This document shows, piece by piece, positions 49,301 to 62,800 of a stretch of DNA of 64,000 nucleotides. How positions within the stretch are numbered: position 1 is the stretch's first letter; every line of letters begins with the position of its first letter. The notes under the pieces are model-generated. The model saw only the letters and a list, made by a program, of their open reading frames with translations, was not told the origin of the DNA and ran no database searches. This stretch comes from Cylicocyclus nassatus (Eukaryota; Nematoda; Chromadorea; Rhabditida; Strongylidae), in assembly GCA_958299035.1 (NCBI GenBank), contig CATQJL010000001.1:54424333-54488332 (forward strand). The letters are read 5' to 3'. A program made the translations under genes and the position numbers.

Positions 49301-52300
49301 GAGTGAAAAGTGCGCTTCGTAGATTTCACAGGAGTAGCATCGCTTATGACTACGGCGATAAAAGCGCAAAATTGCAAAATGGAAAGTCGAGTGATTGCCA
49401 ATGGGGTGCTGTTCAAATGATAACCCACTGACTCCGGACCATTCCGATAGCCAGCATCATCGTTGCTGCTTACATAGCGAGTGAAAAGTGCGCTTCGTAG
49501 ATTTCACAGGAGTAGCATCGCTTATGACTACGGCGATAAAAGCGCAAAATTGCAAAATGGAAAGTCGAGTGATTGCCAATGGGGTGCTGTTCAAATGATA
49601 ACCCACTGACTCCGGACCATTCCGATAGCCAGCATCATCGTTGCTGCTTACATAGCGAGTGAAAAGTGCGCTTCGTAGATTTCACAGGAGTAGCATCGCT
49701 TATGACTACGGCGATAAAAGCGCAAAATTGCAAAATGGAAAGTCGAGTGATTGCCAATGGGGTGCTGTTCAAATGATAACCCACTGACTCCGGACCATTC
49801 CGATAGCCAGCATCATCGTTGCTGCTTACATAGCGAGTGAAAAGTGCGCTTCGTAGATTTCACAGGAGTAGCATCGCTTATGACTACGGCGATAAAAGCG
49901 CAAAATTGCAAAATGGAAAGTCGAGTGATTGCCAATGGGGTGCTGTTCAAATGATAACCCACTGACTCCGAACCATTCCGATAGCCAGCATCATCGTTGC
50001 TGCTTACATAGCGAGTGAAAAGTGCGCTTCGTAGATTTCACAGGAGTAGCATCGCTTATGACTACGGCGATAAAAGCGCAAAATTGCAAATTGGAAAGTC
50101 GAGTGATTGCCAGTGGGGTGTTCTTTCTCTGATAACCCACTGACTCCGGACCATTCCGATAGCCAGCATCATCGTTGCTGCTTACATAGCGAGTGAAAAG
50201 TGCGCTTCGTAGATTTCACAGGAGTAGCATCGCTTATGACTACGGCGATAAAAGCGCAAAATTGCAAAATGGAAAGTCGAGTGATTGCCAATGGGGTGCT
50301 GTTCAAATGATAACCCACTGACTCCGGACCATTCCGATAGCCAGCATCATCGTTGCTGCTTACATAGCGAGTGAAAAGTGCGCTTCGTAGATTTCACAGG
50401 AGTAGCATCGCTTATGACTACGGCGATAAAAGCGCAAAATTGCAAAATGGAAAGTCGAGTGATTGCCAATGGGGTGCTGTTCAAATGATAACCCACTGAC
50501 TCCGGACCATTCCGATAGCCAGCATCATCGTTGCTGCTTACATAGCGAGTGAAAAGTGCGCTTCGTAGATTTCACAGGAGTAGCATCGCTTATGACTACG
50601 GCGATAAAAGCGCAAAATTGCAAAATGGAAAGTCGAGTGATTGCCAGTGGGGTGTTCTTCTCTGATAACCCACTGACTCCGGACCATTCCGATAGCCAGC
50701 ATCATCGTTGCTGCTTACATAGCGAGTGAAAAGTGCGCTTCGTAGATTTCACAGGAGTAGCATCGCTTATGACTACGGCGATAAAAGCGCAAAATTGCAA
50801 AATGGAAAGTCGAGCGATTGCCAATGGGGTGCTGTTCAAATGATAACCCACTGACTCCGGACCATTCCGATAGCCAGCATCATCGTTGCTGCTTACATAG
50901 CGAGTGAAAAGTGCGCTTCGTAGATTTCACAGGAGTAGCATCGCTTATGACTACGGCGATAAAAGCGCAAAATTGCAAAATGGAAAGTCGAGTGATTGCC
51001 AATGGGGTGCTGTTCAAATGATAACCCACTGACTCCGGACCATTCCGATAGCCAGCATCATCGTTGCTGCTTACATAGCGAGTGAAAAGTGCGCTTCGTA
51101 GATTTCACAGGAGTAGCATCGCTTATGACTACGGCGATAAAAGCGCAAAATTGCAAAATGGAAAGTCGAGTGATTGCCAATGGGGTGCTGTTCAAATGAT
51201 AACCCACTGACTCCGGACCATTCCGATAGCCAGCATCATCGTTGCTGCTTACATAGCGAGTGAAAAGTGCGCTTCGTAGATTTCACAGGAGTAGCATCGC
51301 TTATGACTACGGCGATAAAAGCGCAAAATTGCAAAATGGAAAGTCGAGTGATTGCCAGTGGGGTGTTCTTTCTCTGATAACCCACTGACTCCGGACCATT
51401 CCGATAGCCAGCATCATCGTTGCTGCTTACATAGCGAGTGAAAAGTGCGCTTCGTAGATTTCACAGGAGTAGCATCGCTTATGACTACGGCGATAAAAGC
51501 GCAAAATTGCAAAATGGAAAGTCGAGTGATTGCCAGTGGGGTGTTCTTTCTCTGATAACCCACTGACTCCGGACCATTCCGATAGCCAGCATCATCGTTG
51601 CTGCTTACATAGCGAGTGAAAAGTGCGCTTCGTAGATTTCACAGGAGTAGCATCGCTTATGACTACGGCGATAAAAGCGCAAAATTGCAAAATGGAAAGT
51701 CGAGTGATTGCCAATGGGGTGCTGTTCAAATGATAACCCACTGACTCCGGACCATTCCGATTGCCAGCATCATCGTTGCTGCTTACATAGCGAGTGAAAA
51801 GTGCGCTTCGTAGATTTCACAGGAGTAGCATCGCTTATGACTACGGCGATAAAAGCGCAAAATTGCAAAATGGAAAGTCGAGTGATTGCCAATGGGGTGC
51901 TGTTCAAATGATAACCCACTGACTCCGGACCATTCCGATAGCCAGCATCATCGTTGCTGCTTACATAGCGAGTGAAAAGTGCGCTTCGTAGATTTCACAG
52001 GAGTAGCATCGCTTATGACTACGGCGATAAAAGCGCAAAATTGCAAAATGGAAAGTCGAGTGATTGCCAGTGGGGTGTTCTTTCTCTGATAACCCACTGA
52101 CTCCGGACCATTCCGATAGCCAGCATCATCGTTGCTGCTTACATAGCGAGTGAAAAGTGCGCTTCGTAGATTTCACAGGAGTAGCATCGCTTATGACTAC
52201 GGCGATAAAAGCGCAAAATTGCAAAATGGAAAGTCGAGCGATTGCCAATGGGGTGCTGTTCAAATGATAACCCACTGACTCCGGACCATTCCGATAGCCA

Positions 52301-53846
52301 GCATCATCGTTGCTGCTTACATAGCGAGTGAAAAGTGCGCTTCGTAGATTTCACAGGAGTAGCATCGCTTATGACTACGGCGATAAAAGCGCAAAATTGC
52401 AAAATGGAAAGTCGAGTGATTGCCAATGGGGTGCTGTTCAAATGATAACCCACTGACTCCGGACCATTCCGATAGCCAGCATCATCGTTGCTGCTTACAT
52501 AGCGAGTGAAAAGTGCGCTTCGTAGATTTCACAGGAGTAGCATCGCTTATGACTACGGCGATAAAAGCGCAAAATTGCAAAATGGAAAGTCGAGTGATTG
52601 CCAATGGGGTGCTGTTCAAATGATAACCCACTGACTCCGGACCATTCCGATAGCCAGCATCATCGTTGCTGCTTACATAGCGAGTGAAAAGTGCGCTTCG
52701 TAGATTTCACAGGAGTAGCATCGCTTATGACTACGGCGATAAAAGCGCAAAATTGCAAAATGGAAAGTCGAGTGATTGCCAATGGGGTGCTGTTCAAATG
52801 ATAACCCACTGACTCCGGACCATTCCGATAGCCAGCATCATCGTTGCTGCTTACATAGCGAGTGAAAAGTGCGCTTCGTAGATTTCACAGGAGTAGCATC
52901 GCTTATGACTACGGCGATAAAAGCGCAAAATTGCAAAATGGAAAGTCGAGTGATTGCCAATGGGGTGCTGTTCAAATGATAACCCACTGACTCCGAACCA
53001 TTCCGATAGCCAGCATCATCGTTGCTGCTTACATAGCGAGTGAAAAGTGCGCTTCGTAGATTTCACAGGAGTAGCATCGCTTATGACTACGGCGATAAAA
53101 GCGCAAAATTGCAAATTGGAAAGTCGAGTGATTGCCAGTGGGGTGTTCTTTCTCTGATAACCCACTGACTCCGGACCATTCCGATAGCCAGCATCATCGT
53201 TGCTGCTTACATAGCGAGTGAAAAGTGCGCTTCGTAGATTTCACAGGAGTAGCATCGCTTATGACTACGGCGATAAAAGCGCAAAATTGCAAAATGGAAA
53301 GTCGAGTGATTGCCAATGGGGTGCTGTTCAAATGATAACCCACTGACTCCGGACCATTCCGATAGCCAGCATCATCGTTGCTGCTTACATAGCGAGTGAA
53401 AAGTGCGCTTCGTAGATTTCACAGGAGTAGCATCGCTTATGACTACGGCGATAAAAGCGCAAAATTGCAAAATGGAAAGTCGAGTGATTGCCAATGGGGT
53501 GCTGTTCAAATGATAACCCACTGACTCCGGACCATTCCGATAGCCAGCATCATCGTTGCTGCTTACATAGCGAGTGAAAAGTGCGCTTCGTAGATTTCAC
53601 AGGAGTAGCATCGCTTATGACTACGGCGATAAAAGCGCAAAATTGCAAAATGGAAAGTCGAGTGATTGCCAATGGGGTGCTGTTCAAATGATAACCCACT
53701 GACTCCGGACCATTCCGATAGCCAGCATCATCGTTGCTGCTTACATAGCGAGTGAAAAGTGCGCTTCGTAGATTTCACAGGAGTAGCATCGCTTATGACT
53801 ACGGCGATAAAAGCGCAAAATTGCAAAATGGAAAGTCGAGTGATTG
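34301..53846 (+). repeat. Satellite domain III: B-C pairs with a 17-monomer higher-order repeat
   Basis: B-C pairs reappear. Rare marker bases recur at 17 monomers: GCTCTTCAAATG at 44071 and 47097 (3,026 bp), CGATTGCCAGC at 48734 and 51759, and CTCCGAACC at 49969 and 52994 (both 3,025 bp, explained by a 1-bp deletion in the B monomer near 50656). An earlier CTCCGAACC at 42671 is exactly 41 monomers before 49969. Confidence 0.85.
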
Positions 53847-56800
53847 CCAGTGGGGTGTTCTTTCTCTGATAACCCACTGACTCCGGACCATTTCGATAGC
53901 CAGCATCATCGTTGCTGCTTACATAGCGAGTGAAAAGTGCGCTTCGTAGATTTCACAGGAGTAGCATCGCTTAACTACGGCGATAAAAGCGCAAAATTGC
54001 AAAATGGAAAGTCGAGTGATTGCCAATGGGGTGCTGTTCAAATGATAACCCACTGACTCCGGACCATTCCGATAGCCAGCATCATCGTTGCTGCTTACAT
54101 AGCGAGTGAAAAGTGCGCTTCGTAGATTTCACAGGAGTAGCATCGCTTATGACTACGGCGATAAAAGCGCAAAATTGCAAAATGGAAAGTCGAGTGATTG
54201 CCAGTGGGGTGTTCTTTCTCTGATAACCCACTGACTCCGGACCATTTCGATAGCCAGCATCATCGTTGCTGCTTACATAGCGAGTGAAAAGTGCGCTTCG
54301 TAGATTTCACAGGAGTAGCATCGCTTATGACTACGGCGATAAAAGCGCAAAATTGCAAAATGGAAAGTCGAGTGATGGCCAGTGGGGTGTTCTTTCTCTG
54401 ATAACCCACTGACTCCGGACCATTCCGATAGCCAGCATCATCGTTGCTGCTTACATAGCGAGTGAAAAGTGCGCTTCGTAGATTTCACAGGAGTAGCATC
54501 GCTTATGACTACGGCGATAAAAGCGCAAAATTGCAAAATGGAAAGTCGAGTGATTGCCAATGGGGTGCTGTTCAAATGATAACCCACTGACTCCGGACCA
54601 TTCCGATAGCCAGCATCATCGTTGCTGCTTACATAGCGAGTGAAAAGTGCGCTTCGTAGATTTCACAGGAGTAGCATCGCTTAGGATTACGGCGATAAAA
54701 GCGCAAAATTGCAAAATGGAAAGTCGAGTGATTGCCAGTGGGGTGTTCTTTCTCTGATAACCCACTGACTCCGGACCATTCCGATAGCCAGCATCATCGT
54801 TGCTGCTTACATAGCGAGTGAAAAGTGCGCTTTGTAGATTTCACAGGAGTAGCATCGCTTATGACTACGGCGATAAAAGCGCAAAATTGCAAAATGGATG
54901 TCGAGTGATTGCCAATGGGGTGCTGTTCAAATGATAACCCACTGACTCCGGACCATTCCGATAGCCAGCATCATCGTTGCTGCTTACATAGCGAGTGAAA
55001 AGTGCGCTTCGTAGATTTCACAGGAGTAGCATCGCTTATGACTACGGCGATAAAAGCGCAAAATTGCAAATTGGAAAGTCGAGTGATTGCCAATGGGGTG
55101 CTGTTCAAATGATAACCCACTGACTCCGGACCATTCCGATAGCCAGCATCATCGTTGCTGCTTACATAGCGAGTGAAAAGTGCGCTTCGTAGATTTCACA
55201 GGAGTAGCATCGCTTATGACTACGGCGATAAAAGCGCAAAATTGCAAAATGGAAAGTCGAGTGATTGCCAATGGGGTGCTGTTCAAATGATAACCCACTG
55301 ACTCCGGACCATTCCGATAGCCAGCATCATCGTTGCTGCTTACATAGCGAGTGAAAAGTGCGCTTCGTAGATTTCACAGGAGTAGAATCGCTTATGACTA
55401 CGGCGATAAAAGCGCAAAATTGCAAAATGGAAAGTCGAGTGATGGCCAGTGGGGTGTTCTTTCTCTGATAACCCACTGACTCCGGACCATTCCGATAGCC
55501 AGCATCATCGTTGCTGCTTACATAGCGAGTGAAAAGTGCGCTTCGTAGATTTCACAGGAGTAGCATCGCTTATGACTACGGCGATAAAAGCGCAAAATTG
55601 CAAAATGGAAAGTCGAGTGATTGCCAGTAGGGTGTTCTTTCTCTGATAACCCACTGACTCCGGACCATTCCGATAGCCAGCATCATCGTTGCTGCTTACA
55701 TAGCGAGTGAAAAGTGCGCTTCGTAGATTTCACAGGAGTAGCATCGCTTATGACTACGGCGATAAAAGCGCAAAATTGCAAAATGGAAAGTCGAGTGATT
55801 GCCAATGGGGTGCTGTTCAAATGATAACCCACTGACTCCGGACCATTCCGATAGCCAGCATCATCGTTGCTGCTTACATAGCGAGTGAAAAGTGCGCTTC
55901 GTAGATTTCACAGGAGTAGCATCGCTTAGGACTACGGCGATAAAAGCGCAAAATTGCAAAATGGAAAGTCGAGTGATTGCCAGTGGGGTGTTCTTTCTCT
56001 GATAACCCACTGACTCCGGACCATTCCGATAGCCAGCATCATCGTTGCTGCTTACATAGCGAGTGAAAAGTGCGCTTTGTAGATTTCACAGGAGTAGCAT
56101 CGCTTATGACTACGGCGATAAAAGCGCAAAATTGCAAAATGGAAAGTCGAGTGATTGCCAGTGGGGTGTTCTTTCTCTGATAACCCACTGACTCCGGACC
56201 ATTCCGATAGCCAGCATCATCGTTGCTGCTTACATAGCGAGTGAAAAGTGCGCTTCGTAGATTTCACAGGAGTAGCATCGCTTAGGACTACGGCGATAAA
56301 AGCGCAAAATTGCAAAATGGAAAGTCGAGTGATTGCCAGTGGGGTGTTCTTTCTCTGATAACCCACTGACTCCGGACCATTCCGATAGCCAGCATCATCG
56401 TTGCTGCTTACATAGCGAGTGAAAAGTGCGCTTCGTAGATTTCACAGGAGTAGCATCGCTTATGACTACGGCGATAAAAGCGCAAAATTGCAAAATGGAA
56501 AGTCGAGTGATTGCCAATGGGGTGCTGTTCAAATGATAACCCACTGACTCCGGACCATTCCGATAGCCAGCATCATCGTTGCTGCTTACATAGCGAGTGA
56601 AAAGTGCGCTTCGTAGATTTCACAGGAGTAGCATCGCTTATGACTACGGCGATAAAAGCGCAAAATTGCAAAATGGAAAGTCGAGTGATTGCCAGTGGGG
56701 TGTTCTTTCTCTGATAACCCACTGACTCCGGACCATTCCGATAGCCAGCATCATCGTTGCTGCTTACATAGCGAGTGAAAAGTGCGCTTTGTAGATTTCA

Positions 56801-59800
56801 CAGGAGTAGCATCGCTTATGACTACGGCGATAAAAGCGCAAAATTGCAAAATGGATGTCGAGTGATTGCCAATGGGGTGCTGTTCAAATGATAACCCACT
56901 GACTCCGGACCATTCCGATAGCCAGCATCATCGTTGCTGCTTACATAGCGAGTGAAAAGTGCGCTTCGTAGATTTCACAGGAGTAGCATCGCTTATGACT
57001 ACGGCGATAAAAGCGCAAAATTGCAAAATGGAAAGTCGAGTGATTGCCAATTGGGTGCTGTTCAAATGATAACCCACTGACTCCGGACCATTCCGATAGC
57101 CAGCATCATCGTTGCTGCTTACATAGCGAGTGAAAAGTGCGCTTCGTAGATTTCACAGGAGTAGCATCGCTTATGACTATGGCGATAAAAGCGCAAAATT
57201 GCAAAATGGAAAGTCGAGTGATTGCCAATGGGGTGCTGTTCAAATGATAACCCACTGACTCCGGACCATTCCGATAGCCAGCATCATCGTTGCTGCTTAC
57301 ATAGCGAGTGAAAAGTGCGCTTCGTAGATTTCACAGGAGTAGCATCGCTTATGACTACGGCGATAAAAGCGCAAAATTGCAAAATGGAAAGTCGAGTGAT
57401 TGCCAATGGGGTGCTGTTCAAATGATAACCCACTGACTCCGGACCATTCCGATAGCCAGCATCATCGTTGCTGCTTACATAGCGAGTGAAAAGTGCGCTT
57501 CGTAGATTTCACAGGAGTAGCATCGCTTATGACTACGGCGATAAAAGCGCAAAATTGCAAAATGGAAAATCGAGTGATTGCCAGTGGGGTGTTCTTTCTC
57601 TGATAACCCACTGACTCCGGACCATTCCGATAGCCAGCATCATCGTTGCTGCTTACATAGCGAGTGAAAAGTGCGCTTCGTAGATTTCACAGGAGTAGCA
57701 TCGCTTATGACTACGGCGATAAAAGCGCAAAATTGCAAAATGGAAAGTCGAGTGATTGCCAATGGGGTGCTGTTCAAATGATAACCCACTGACTCCGGAC
57801 CATTCCGATAGCCAGCATCATCGTTGCTGCTTACATAGCGAGTGAAAAGTGCGCTTCGTAGATTTCACAGGAGTAGCATCGCTTATGACTACGGCGATAA
57901 AAGCGCAAAATTGCAAAATGGAAAGTCGAGTGATTTCCAATGGGGTGCTGTTCAAATGATAACCCACTGACTCCGGACCATTCCGATAGCCAGCATCATC
58001 GTTGCTGCTTACATAGCGAGTGAAAAGTGCGCTTCGTAGATTTCACAGGAGTAGCATCGCTTATGACTACGGCGATAAAAGCGCAAAATTGCAAAATGGA
58101 AAATCGAGTGATTGCCAGTGGGGTGTTCTTTCTCTGATAACCCACTGACTCCGGACCATTCCGATAGCCAGCATCATCGTTGCTGCTTACATAGCGAGTG
58201 AAAAGTGCGCTTTGTAGATTTCACAGGAGTAGCATCGCTTATGACTACGGCGATAAAAGCGCAAAATTGCAAAATGGATGTCGAGTGATTGCCAATGGGG
58301 TGCTGTTCAAATGATAACCCACTGACTCCGGACCATTCCGATAGCCAGCATCATCGTTGCTGCTTACATAGCGAGTGAAAAGTGCGCTTCGTAGATTTCA
58401 CAGGAGTAGCATCGCTTATGACTACGGCGATAAAAGCGCAAAATTGCAAAATGGAAAGTCGAGTGATTGCCAATTGGGTGCTGTTCAAATGATAACCCAC
58501 TGACTCCGGACCATTCCGATAGCCAGCATCATCGTTGCTGCTTACATAGCGAGTGAAAAGTGCGCTTCGTAGATTTCACAGGAGTAGCATCGCTTATGAC
58601 TATGGCGATAAAAGCGCAAAATTGCAAAATGGAAAGTCGAGTGATTGCCAATGGGGTGCTGTTCAAATGATAACCCACTGACTCCGGACCATTCCGATAG
58701 CCAGCATCATCGTTGCTGCTTACATAGCGAGTGAAAAGTGCGCTTCGTAGATTTCACAGGAGTAGCATCGCTTATGACTACGGCGATAAAAGCGCAAAAT
58801 TGCAAAATGGAAAGTCGAGTGATTGCCAATTGGGTGCTGTTCAAATGATAACCCACTGACTCCGGACCATTCCGATAGCCAGCATCATCGTTGCTGCTTA
58901 CATAGCGAGTGAAAAGTGCGCTTCGTAGATTTCACAGGAGTAGCATCGCTTATGACTACGGCGATAAAAGCGCAAAATTGCAAAATGGAAAATCGAGTGA
59001 TTGCCAGTGGGGTGTTCTTTCTCTGATAACCCACTGACTCCGGACCATTCCGATAGCCAGCATCATCGTTGCTGCTTACATAGCCAGTGAAAAGTGCGCT
59101 TTGTAGATTTCACAGGAGTAGCATCGCTTATGACTACGGCGATAAAAGCGCAAAACTGCAAAATGGATGTCGAGTGATTGCCAATGGGGTGCTGTTCAAA
59201 TGATAACCCACTGACTCCGGACCATTCCGATAGCCAGCATCATCGTTGCTGCTTACATAGCGAGTGAAAAGTGCGCTTCGTAGATTTCACAGGAGTAGCA
59301 TCGCTTATGACTACGGCGATAAAAGCGCAAAATTGCAAAATGGAAAGTCGAGTGATTGCCAATGGGGTGCTGTTCAAATGATAACCCACTGACTCCGGAC
59401 CATTCCGATAGCCAGCATCATCGTTGCTGCTTACATAGCGAGTGAAAAGTGCGCTTCGTAGATTTCACAGGAGTAGCATCGCTTAGGACTACGGCGATAA
59501 AAGCGCAAAATTGCAAAATGGAAAGTCGAGTGATTGCCAGTGGGGTGTTCTTTCTCTGATAACCCACTGACTCCGGACCATTCCGATAGCCAGCATCATC
59601 GTTGCTGCTTACATAGCGAGTGAAAAGTGCGCTTTGTAGATTTCACAGTAGTAGCATCGCTTATGACTACGGCGATAAAAGCGCAAAATTGCAAAATGGA
59701 TGTCGAGTGATTGCCAATGGGGTGCTGTTCAAATGATAACCCACTGACTCCGGACCATTCCGATAGCCAGCATCATCGTTGCTGCTTACATAGCGAGTGA

Positions 59801-62800
59801 AAAGTGCGCTTCGTAGATTTCACAGGAGTAGCATCGCTTATGACTACGGCGATAAAAGCGCAAAATTGCAAAATGGAAAGTCGAGTGATTGCCAATGGGG
59901 TGCTGTTCAAATGATAACCCACTGACTCCGGACCATTCCGATAGCCAGCATCATCGTTGCTGCTTACATAGCGAGTGAAAAGTGCGCTTCGTAGATTTCA
60001 CAGGAGTAGCATCGCTTATGACTATGGCGATAAAAGCGCAAAATTGCAAAATGGAAAGTCGAGTGATTGCCAATGGGGTGCTGTTCAAATGATAACCCAC
60101 TGACTCCGGACCATTCCGATAGCCAGCATCATCGTTGCTGCTTACATAGCGAGTGAAAAGTGCGCTTCGTAGATTTCACAGGAGTAGCATCGCTTATGAC
60201 TACGGCGATAAAAGCGCAAAATTGCAAAATGGAAAGTCGAGTGATTGCCAATGGGGTGCTGTTCAAATGATAACCCACTGACTCCGGACCATTCCGATAG
60301 CCAGCATCATCGTTGCTGCTTACATAGCGAGTGAAAAGTGCGCTTCGTAGATTTCACAGGAGTAGCATCGCTTATGACTACGGCGATAAAAGCGCAAAAT
60401 TGCAAAATGGAAAATCGAGTGATTGCCAGTGGGGTGTTCTTTCTCTGATAACCCACTGACTCCGGACCATTCCGATAGCCAGCATCATCGTTGCTGCTTA
60501 CATAGCGAGTGAAAAGTGCGCTTCGTAGATTTCACAGGAGTAGCATCGCTTATGACTACGGCGATAAAAGCGCAAAATTGCAAAATGGAAAGTCGAGTGA
60601 TTGCCAATGGGGTGCTGTTCAAATGATAACCCACTGACTCCGGACCATTCCGATAGCCAGCATCATCGTTGCTGCTTACATAGCGAGTGAAAAGTGCGCT
60701 TCGTAGATTTCACAGGAGTAGCATCGCTTATGACTACGGCGATAAAAGCGCAAAATTGCAAAATGGAAAGTCGAGTGATTTCCAATGGGGTGCTGTTCAA
60801 ATGATAACCCACTGACTCCGGACCATTCCGATAGCCAGCATCATCGTTGCTGCTTACATAGCGAGTGAAAAGTGCGCTTCGTAGATTTCACAGGAGTAGC
60901 ATCGCTTATGACTACGGCGATAAAAGCGCAAAATTGCAAAATGGAAAATCGAGTGATTGCCAGTGGGGTGTTCTTTCTCTGATAACCCACTGACTCCGGA
61001 CCATTCCGATAGCCAGCATCATCGTTGCTGCTTACATAGCGAGTGAAAAGTGCGCTTTGTAGATTTCACAGGAGTAGCATCGCTTATGACTACGGCGATA
61101 AAAGCGCAAAATTGCAAAATGGATGTCGAGTGATTGCCAATGGGGTGCTGTTCAAATGATAACCCACTGACTCCGGACCATTCCGATAGCCAGCATCATC
61201 GTTGCTGCTTACATAGCGAGTGAAAAGTGCGCTTCGTAGATTTCACAGGAGTAGCATCGCTTATGACTACGGCGATAAAAGCGCAAAATTGCAAAATGGA
61301 AAGTCGAGTGATTGCCAATTGGGTGCTGTTCAAATGATAACCCACTGACTCCGGACCATTCCGATAGCCAGCATCATCGTTGCTGCTTACATAGCGAGTG
61401 AAAAGTGCGCTTCGTAGATTTCACAGGAGTAGCATCGCTTATGACTATGGCGATAAAAGCGCAAAATTGCAAAATGGAAAGTCGAGTGATTGCCAATGGG
61501 GTGCTGTTCAAATGATAACCCACTGACTCCGGACCATTCCGATAGCCAGCATCATCGTTGCTGCTTACATAGCGAGTGAAAAGTGCGCTTCGTAGATTTC
61601 ACAGGAGTAGCATCGCTTATGACTACGGCGATAAAAGCGCAAAATTGCAAAATGGAAAGTCGAGTGATTGCCAATTGGGTGCTGTTCAAATGATAACCCA
61701 CTGACTCCGGACCATTCCGATAGCCAGCATCATCGTTGCTGCTTACATAGCGAGTGAAAAGTGCGCTTCGTAGATTTCACAGGAGTAGCATCGCTTATGA
61801 CTACGGCGATAAAAGCGCAAAATTGCAAAATGGAAAATCGAGTGATTGCCAGTGGGGTGTTCTTTCTCTGATAACCCACTGACTCCGGACCATTCCGATA
61901 GCCAGCATCATCGTTGCTGCTTACATAGCCAGTGAAAAGTGCGCTTTGTAGATTTCACAGGAGTAGCATCGCTTATGACTACGGCGATAAAAGCGCAAAA
62001 CTGCAAAATGGATGTCGAGTGATTGCCAATGGGGTGCTGTTCAAATGATAACCCACTGACTCCGGACCATTCCGATAGCCAGCATCATCGTTGCTGCTTA
62101 CATAGCGAGTGAAAAGTGCGCTTCGTAGATTTCACAGGAGTAGCATCGCTTATGACTACGGCGATAAAAGCGCAAAATTGCAAAATGGAAAGTCGAGTGA
62201 TTGCCAATGGGGTGCTGTTCAAATGATAACCCACTGACTCCGGACCATTCCGATAGCCAGCATCATCGTTGCTGCTTACATAGCGAGTGAAAAGTGCGCT
62301 TCGTAGATTTCACAGGAGTAGCATCGCTTAGGACTACGGCGATAAAAGCGCAAAATTGCAAAATGGAAAGTCGAGTGATTGCCAGTGGGGTGTTCTTTCT
62401 CTGATAACCCACTGACTCCGGACCATTCCGATAGCCAGCATCATCGTTGCTGCTTACATAGCGAGTGAAAAGTGCGCTTTGTAGATTTCACAGTAGTAGC
62501 ATCGCTTATGACTACGGCGATAAAAGCGCAAAATTGCAAAATGGATGTCGAGTGATTGCCAATGGGGTGCTGTTCAAATGATAACCCACTGACTCCGGAC
62601 CATTCCGATAGCCAGCATCATCGTTGCTGCTTACATAGCGAGTGAAAAGTGCGCTTCGTAGATTTCACAGGAGTAGCATCGCTTATGACTACGGCGATAA
62701 AAGCGCAAAATTGCAAAATGGAAAGTCGAGTGATTGCCAATGGGGTGCTGTTCAAATGATAACCCACTGACTCCGGACCATTCCGATAGCCAGCATCATC

